Shown here: in pieces, positions 58,309 through 64,000 of the stretch | Layout of the letters: every line of letters begins with the position of its first letter | How positions within the stretch are numbered: position 1 is the stretch's first letter | Origin: Dendrolimus kikuchii | Taxonomy: Eukaryota > Arthropoda > Insecta > Lepidoptera > Lasiocampidae | Direction of reading: 5' to 3' | Assembly (NCBI GenBank): GCA_019925095.2 | Contig: CM034389.1 | Span: forward strand, 13,833,435-13,897,434 | DNA length: 64,000 nucleotides | Made by a program: the position numbers and the translations under genes | Notes under the pieces: model-generated | What the model was told of the DNA's origin: nothing | The model's input: the letters and a program-made list of their open reading frames with translations, nothing else | Databases searched by the model: none

Positions 58309-58991
58309 CTATGAAATAAAAATATTATACCAAATAAATAAAAGCGAGAGAAAGGAAATAATATTTATTCAGAGTTATTTAAAAGAAAATTATAAAAAAG
58401 AGATGGAGGGACTGTGTGAAGGATGATATGATGTTTTGTGTGAAAGACGACGTACGTCGGAATAGAGGATTATAGAAGGAAAAGACATATTGTGCCAACC
58501 CGAAATAATTGGGAGAAAGATTTAAAAGAGAATTATACATAAGCGGTCTTTTTAGTATTGAGTTACAGTAAATTTGTTTAAGGTTCTTAAAGAAGCCTAC
58601 AAACTTAATATAAATAAATATGAATAAGACCCAAAGAGATTAACAAAAACCAAAAGTTAACTTAATTCTAAACAGGCAAACTAGCTCGGCAAGTGCTGGT
58701 TGATGACAACCAACGCTGGTCTTCCGTTAGTGCCTAGCAATAATGTCACCTTCACAGAAAAAAAGGAAAAACTAAACTAACGAAAATTAATAAATATGAA
58801 AATATATTTATAAATTCGTAAATGCATTTGAAAGGTCTCAGGAGGTTATTCATTTATAATATCAGGATCCAAAATAGTTGTAGGTAGAATTAAAAAGAAA
58901 AATATTTACGAAATGTATTCAAAAAATAATTGAAAAACTTATTTCCGGTTTCGAGCTACAGAATATCGTTAATAAAGTTCACAATGCCTAC
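58309..58991. other. Protease intron 2, nothing else seen
   Basis: AT-rich, no repeat recognised with certainty. Donor GTAGGC at its right end. Confidence 0.7.
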
Positions 58992-59262
58992 CTGTGAATT
59001 GTATTGTTGTAGGCAGATAAATTATTGATATATCGTTTAGAAGCGTGTCAGGATCCCATTCGGGGTGCACCACAACATTGGAAGTTTTAATACGTAGGCC
59101 ACCATTATACAGTTTTTCCGAACCAAGGACAACAGTGTACAATTCTGATTGGTCTTCACCGTCATCCCAGCAGTGTGCTGCAGATATCAAACGCTGGTGG
59201 TTTAATAGTGAGGCACTGCACAGTGACAAAGACGAATCCTCCAAATCGATCAATAATCCAGC
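58992..59262 (-). CDS. Serine protease exon 2 (catalytic His and Asp)
   Basis: 271 nt between acceptor TTTTAATTGTAG and donor GTAGGC. Reads AGLLIDLEDSSLSLCSASLL, then NHQRLISAAHCWDDGEDQ (active His, Cys pair 42-58), VVLGSEKLYNGG, VVVHPEWDPDTLLNDISIIY (active Asp in NDISII) and LPTTIQFTG. It joins exon 1 in phase 0 (..LYPYV-AGLLI..) and leaves in phase 1. The spacing of all motifs matches chymotrypsin-fold proteases. The Met seen at the start of the open frame is internal and is not a start. Confidence 0.92.
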
Positions 59263-59364
59263 CTACAATTAAAATAAAATATATAACATTAGCCTTCGAT
59301 GTTTGTTAGAAACTACCTTTAGCGTTGCGAAGCCATTTTGAAAAAAACAGAACCTTAATGAAAT

Positions 59365-59822
59365 AGTCCCACAGTGCTTGAAGACGAAAATCGTCGAACA
59401 GTGCGTTCTACCAGTAAAGACGTATGGTGCTGAGACTTGGACACTGATGGTGGGACTGGTCAACAAATTTAAAGTCGCTCAGTAGGGTATGGCTCTCTAT
59501 ACCCTCTCAACATAGCTCTCTAGCTATGTTAGTTGTCTCTCTGAGGGATAAAACCAGAAATGAGGACAAACGTAAAAGAATGAGATTAACCGACATAGCT
59601 CATAAAATTAGCAAGCTGAAATGGCAGGGGTGTGGCCACATCTGTCACAGGGCCGATGGCCGATGGAGCAGTTGTGTCCTGAAATGGAGACCACGACAGG
59701 CAAACGTAATATAGGACACCCTCCCGCCTGGTAGACCGACGACTTGCGTAAGGCTGCCGATTGGGGCTGGATGACGATGGCGGAAGACCTGGATAAGTGG
59801 CGCAAAATAGGCCTACCATAAA
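59365..59822 (+). mobile_element. Second LINE family, C-terminal relic
   Basis: With breaks it encodes CLKTKIVEQCVLPVKTYGAE, TWTLMVGLVNKFKVAQ, LRDKTRNEDKRKRM, ISKLKWQGCGHICHRADGRW and a GRPTT-like end. This is the region after the reverse transcriptase in a common insect LINE family. Stops follow KVAQ and several frameshifts occur. A smaller relic is at 40376-40500. Inserted in intron 1 of the protease, opposite to its transcription. Confidence 0.8.
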
Positions 59823-60044
59823 TTGTGATATCTGTCAGTGTGTTTTTCTGTCCGTTTGTATTATCACAGATATTTTTCTCAGAAATAATTGGGCTTACAT
59901 AGATGAAACTTGACTGATAGGCGTAGCCTGTATGGCGCTAAATTATATAGTGAAATTGCGACAAAAATAAGATTAGGGATGGCCGCCTATATAAATGTAA
60001 GGAAGGGTAAAAAAAAAATATTATACCACCAACCTCTCAATCTT

Positions 60045-60290
60045 TTTTACGGTCTCTATGGTTGAGAGAGCTTTGATGGTTTAGCTCACTGGAGAATCAG
60101 GATTCCATTCCTGGCGTAATAAATTTCGTAAACCAACTTTCCATTTTTTACTATGGTCTGGGTGTCAGGGATCGGCCCCAGAGTAGTTCGTAAGATATTG
60201 TATCCACACTACAAGCATAAGTTGCTAGGCTTGAAAGTATATAGTTGCAATGTGTGTTCCGTAAAAGATAATTATTTAAAAAAAATAAGA
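60045..60290 (+). mobile_element. tRNA-derived SINE, another family
   Basis: The head 'tgatggtttagctcactgg' (box A-like) is followed by GGATTCCATTCCTGG (box B-like). The tail has 'aagatattgtatccacac' and 'aagttgctaggctt', ending A-rich near 60290. Not the family at 18303. Confidence 0.6.
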
Positions 60291-60577
60291 AAAATCTATA
60301 GGGCGGCAAGTTCTGAAAAAATCGAATATATTTAAAAATACTTTGAAAGAAATTAGTTTCGATAATATCTGTTGAGTAGTTTTTGAGATAGGGGGTTTTC
60401 GATTAAATTCCTTTATAGTTCCGTAGCCAAATATCGGAAACAAGCGACGTTTGTCACATGTACGGAACACTTTATTGTGCGCGGAATGCCAAGCATTTAC
60501 CCAATTTATTGCAATTGTTCTTAAATACGACTTTGAGTGCACAATTAATAAACAATTTTCTGTATACTAATATTTAC

Positions 60578-60775
60578 CACATAAGGATACAAGTGAAGTG
60601 AAGCGGGCCCTCCACCTATTGCTCTTCGATTTCTACTCGTTGCTTCTTCTGTTATTTTTATGTGCCTGGCCAGAGGAATGCCGACTTCCTGGTGATAACG
60701 TCTCTTAATATCAATTTCAACTGATAATGAAGCAGAAACTATCACCAACAGAACAAGTAGCAAAAGGTTTTGCAT
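60578..60775 (-). CDS. Secreted serine protease exon 1 (signal peptide, propeptide, activation site)
   Basis: First exon of a gene running leftward to at least 56976. I chose the ATG at 60775 over the one 16 codons upstream because it opens a clean signal peptide, MQNLLLLVLLVIVSASLS. A propeptide of about 33 residues follows (EIDIKRRYHQEVGIPLARHI..TSRNRR), then AIGGGPASLHLYPYV and donor GTAAAT. The enzyme is probably extracellular (gut or haemolymph). Oddity: most relatives are cut as R/IVGG, while here an Ala separates Arg from Ile (RRA-IGGG). Either activation leaves an Ala N-terminus that may not form the usual salt bridge, or cleavage is after Ala. This suggests a diverged or non-catalytic relative, although His, Asp and Ser are all kept. 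Confidence 0.88.
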
Positions 60776-60851
60776 TTTGAAAAGGTTACTATGCCTCTCT
60801 TTTGATGTGTTACAATTGTTCAAATTATGCTATAATTTCTGTTTAAATACA

Positions 60852-60858
60852 ATTTATA
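60852..60858 (-). promoter_or_regulatory. TATA box of the protease gene
   Basis: TATAAAT on the minus strand, about 77 nt upstream of the chosen ATG, leaving room for a start site near 60825 and a ~50-nt leader. Typical arrangement for a highly regulated secreted enzyme gene. Confidence 0.5.
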
Positions 60859-61121
60859 TCAATCCGTCACTCATAAACGTCAAAAACCCTATAACATGTT
60901 GACTGACGTCAATGGGGAAACATCATATTGTTATTACCTTTTCTTCCTATAGGCAATTTATTTGTGGGAGACATGGACATAACTATACAGCAGTGGTTAG
61001 AAGAGTTGGGCTTTATATAAAACTAGAGTTTACCCCGCGGCTCCGCCGCGGGTTAACCTCTAGTTCCTGCTTCTTGTTTAAAGAGCAGGCGCTAATACAG
61101 GTTAGATTGTACAACATTTTT

Positions 61122-62335
61122 AATAGGTTGGGTAAAAAGTCTTTTCGCATATAGTATGTATGAACTTGTAATAAGATCTCTTTAGCTATACCATTTGTAT
61201 CTGGCTGGTTTTGGTATCATTAAAAAGTTTTAATTTTAAAGAAGACAATTCCAAATTCAAATTAGGAAAATGTGTGATTTTCATTTGTTTTTCTTATTGT
61301 TAAAATGAGTGAATCTAATTAAGAAGTTCGATACATTTTAAAATTTTACTACAAAAAAGGTAAAAATGCAACACAAGCCGCGAAAAAAAATTGTGATGTT
61401 TATGGACCTAATGCAGTATCTGTGAGAGTAGCGCAAATTTGGTTTAAGCGTTTTTAATCCGGAAATTTTGATATCAAAGATGCACGTCGCTCTGGTCGCC
61501 CTATTACGGACAAAATTGATGCCATTTTTGAAAAAGTGGAGCAAGATCGGCATATTTGTAGTTACAATGTAGCTGGAGAACTGGGAATTGACTACAAAAC
61601 GGTTTTGGCGCATTTGAAAAAAGCTGGGTACACAAAAAGTTCGATATTTAGGTACCTCATGAGCTCACTGAAAGAAACCTAATGAACCGTGTACTCATTT
61701 GTGATTCTTTATTACGACGTAATGAAACCGAACCATTTTTGAAGAAGCTGATAACTGGTAATGAGAAGTGGATCACGTACGACAAGAAAGTGCGAAAAAG
61801 ATCATGGTCAAAGGCCGGTCAGGCTTCACAGACTGTGGAGAAACCCGGGTTAACTCGCAACAAGGTGATGCTGTGTGTATGGTGGGATTTGAAGGGCATT
61901 ATTCATTATGAGCTGTTACCACCAGGCAGGACCATTGATTCTGAACTCTACTGCGAACAACTGATGAGATTAAAACAAAAAGTTGAGAGAAAGCGGCCGG
62001 AATTAATCAACAGAAGGTGTGGTTTTTCACCATGATAACGCTAGACCTCACACATCTTTAGCCACTCAGCAAAAATTACGACAGTTTAGCTGGGAGGCGT
62101 TAATGCATCCGCCGTATAGTCCTGACCTTGCACCTTCAGATTTTCACCTGTTTCGGTCTCTACAGAATTCCTTAGGCAGTGTCAGGTTAACCTCACGAGA
62201 GGACTGCCAAAACCACTTGTCGCAGTTTTTTGATCACAAGCACCAAAATTTTTATAGCAATGGGATCACATCCCTACCTACAAAATGGCAAAAAGTTATC
62301 CAACAAAATGGCGCCTACACACTTTAGTCAAATGT
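61122..62335 (+). mobile_element. Mariner element, right end deleted, nested in element C
   Basis: The left terminus TAGGTTGGGTAAAAAGT and sub-terminal sequence match the copy at 33906-35189. The right side stops after TTTAGTCAAATG, just past the transposase stop, and continues directly in Helitron sequence, so the right terminal repeat is lost. It could not move on its own. Confidence 0.88.
61305..62327 (+). pseudogene. Mariner transposase, inactivated, first catalytic Asp changed to Asn
   Basis: Starts MSESN, then TAA at 61320 where the other copy has Glu. A second stop follows FKRF near 61456 (Gln in the other copy). A 1-nt loss near 61642 and a 2-nt loss near 62013 shift the frame. The first catalytic Asp is Asn here (LITGNEKW, codon 61760-61762). 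The second (HHDNARPH) and third (DLAPSD, 34 residues later) are kept. Span equals the full family length. Confidence 0.9.
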
Positions 62336-62589
62336 GGCATGAGTATATATGTCCATTTTCGGCATTAAAACTATATTTAAACAAAATTACAATAAAAACG
62401 ATCCAGTATTCCCAGTGTTTTCCGAAAACTTAACAGAAAATATATCGAGTTACTATCGCATTTTTACAGACGATGAAGTTTTATATCTATGAACTTGAGA
62501 AATGATTGGTCTCATCCAAACTTTTATCCTCTATTTCAAACCGTCCTAGCTTTATTTATCTATCCCCCCGTCAATGAAAACTATAAAAA

Positions 62590-63070
62590 TGACAAAAAGG
62601 ACAAAAATAGCAAAAGGAAAAAAACCAAAAAGGACAAAAAAGCTAAAAAGACAAAAAGGACAAAAAGACCAAAATGGACAAAAAGATGAAAAAGAGCAAA
62701 AAGAGCAAAATGGACAAAAAGAGCAAAAAGTGCAAAAAGGACAATAAGGACAAAAGAGAAAAAAGAACAAAAAGTGCAAAATGGACAATAAGGACAAAAA
62801 AGAGCAAAAAGTGCAAAACAGCAAAAAGAGCAAAATGGACAAAAAGTTCAAAAAGAGCAAAATGGACAAAAAGAGCAAAAGAGCAAAAAGAGCCAAATGG
62901 ACAAAAAGGACAAAGAGATCAAAAAGGACAAAAAGAGCAAAAAGGACAAAAAGAGCAAAAAGGTCAAAAAAGCAAAAAGGACAAAAAGAGCAAAAAGGAG
63001 AAAAGACCGAAAAGGAGAAAAAGAGCAAAAATAGCAAAAAGAGCAAAACGGACAAAATAACCAAAATGAT
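62590..63070. repeat. Minisatellite, 9-bp period, GGACAAAAA/GAGCAAAAA
   Basis: About 480 bp of 9-mers GGACAAAAA, GAGCAAAAA, GAGCAAAAT with a few 6-8-nt slips, inside Helitron-like element C. Lys/Arg-rich frames on + and Phe/Leu-rich frames on - are by-products. Confidence 0.9.
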
Positions 63071-63452
63071 GAAAATGGCAAATCACAAAACCAACCAAAA
63101 CCTATTCCACTTTTGGGATAACCTTTACATAAATCTATCGAAAAACTAACCCATTATCCGGAATGAAAAATATTCCATGTCCACCCTCGGTATGAAAATT
63201 ACATATATATCGATTTTCAGCTAAATCGGTCTAGTAGTTTTTCCGTAAAAGCATAACAAACAAATAGACAAATATATTTTTATCCCAGAAACTATCCCAT
63301 TTTTCGGGATAAAAGTATCCTATGTTTATCCTCGGCATCGAAAATATATATATACTGAGTTTCAGCCTAATCGGTCCAGTAGTTTTTCCGTGAAAACGCA
63401 ACAGGCAGACAGACAGACAGATTTACTTTCGCATTTATAATATTAATAGGGA

Positions 63453-64000
63453 TTACACAAGCCATTATGATTTTTTCATTATTTTGCAGAAAATGTAACT
63501 AATTATCATATACAAAATTGAATATATTGAAAATTTTACTCCAGGTTTAAGAGAAATCTTAATTTTTCTAGAGCAATATTCCTTAGAATAACATAAATTC
63601 AAACTTACAACTTTCAAAACTAGATGGCGTTTTTTTGTTATTAACACTGATTTGCTGTAGTCTTTTTTCATAAATTATTTCAATTTATTCATTATGGGTG
63701 TTAGTATGCCTACAATATTTTATTTGTGATGCTAAATAACACATATTTCATCATAATTGAGTTTAACAATCAACCATATTTACAAATATTGGATATTAAA
63801 ACTGAAGTCGAGATATTTATAACGGAAGCGTAGATGTTTATAGCGGAAAAATATTTGTGTATTTATAATTTCTATGCTGTGTTGTGTAACACAAGCTATG
63901 CTTCAATTTTACTACGATAAGATAAAAAATAACATACGATTTTAGCAAAATGTTTGGTTAAGATTCATCCGATGTCATGACCTAAAAGAGGCGACGTCTT
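63453..64000. other. AT-rich end of window; possible family E start at 63976-64000
   Basis: No gene. The last bases (ctaaaagaggcgacgtctt) resemble the head region of family E (gtcgtaagaggcgactt), so another copy may begin at the edge. Confidence 0.35.

Larger units (their letters stand above)
59263..60577. other. Protease intron 1 with a LINE relic and a SINE
   Basis: Contains the LINE fragment at 59365-59822 and the SINE at 60045-60290, listed separately; the remainder is AT-rich. Confidence 0.7.
61023..63452 (-). mobile_element. Helitron-like element C with minisatellite, interrupted by mariner
   Basis: The minus-strand 5' end TCCCTATTAATATT lies at 63452 after A. The 3' hairpin CCCGCGGC TCC GCCGCGGG (61034-61052) and CTCTAG at 61023 are followed by T. 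Removing the mariner (61122-62335) gives the same order as elements A and B, except that a stretch present in B around 8560-8690 is gone, deleted together with the right end of the mariner. Minisatellite at 62590-63070. Confidence 0.8.

Noticed and set aside
59045..59272. Plus-strand frame across protease exon 2
   Set aside because: Antisense shadow of a well-supported exon with catalytic motifs on the minus strand.
62552..63149. Lys-rich and Phe/Leu-rich frames of 77-170 codons
   Set aside because: Same cause: a 9-bp minisatellite. No start context, domain or splice sites.

Overview
This is nuclear DNA from an insect, most likely a moth or butterfly. The reasons are its AT-rich, spliced sequence, single genes separated by many kilobases of repeats, and repeat types typical of Lepidoptera: Helitron-like elements ending in CTAG, an RTE-type LINE with a (TATG)n tail, Tc1/mariner copies and tRNA-derived SINEs. 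I cannot name the species.

Only two host genes are visible, both on the minus strand. The first is a PDZ-domain adaptor-like protein. One large coding exon (13382-15135) is in the window. A CpG-rich block with a good minus-strand splice donor at 29450 is a candidate promoter and 5' UTR exon, which would make the first intron about 14 kb. The second is a secreted chymotrypsin-fold serine protease (56976-60775), with four exons placed in consistent splice phases. It has a signal peptide, the His, Asp and Ser catalytic segments and an unusual activation site. I could not find its last exon.

Layout. 0-9.1 kb is a Helitron-like cluster: elements at 1411-2271, 4981-6546 and 7177-8763, the last two with long 9-bp minisatellites, plus CGTCTGCCGGG-type elements between them. 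9.1-13.2 kb holds more Helitron and RTE fragments. 13.4-29.8 kb is the PDZ gene with a repeat-filled intron. 30-39 kb is AT-rich, with two mariners back to back at 33.9-36.2 kb. 39-43.4 kb has three RTE fragments and another mariner. 47.9-53.6 kb is a giant head-to-head palindrome of two near full-length RTE copies. 53.7-56.8 kb is more repeats. 57-60.8 kb is the protease gene. 61.0-63.5 kb is a third minisatellite Helitron, broken by a nested, damaged mariner.

The most unusual points are: a Helitron family whose copies carry 9-bp-period minisatellites at one internal site but with a different unit in each copy; the RTE palindrome of about 5.7 kb; an RTE insertion carrying a 56-bp filler copied from about 0.4 kb away inside a clear target-site duplication; and the Ala-Ile-Gly-Gly activation site of the protease. 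I saw no prokaryote-style system, CRISPR array or virus.
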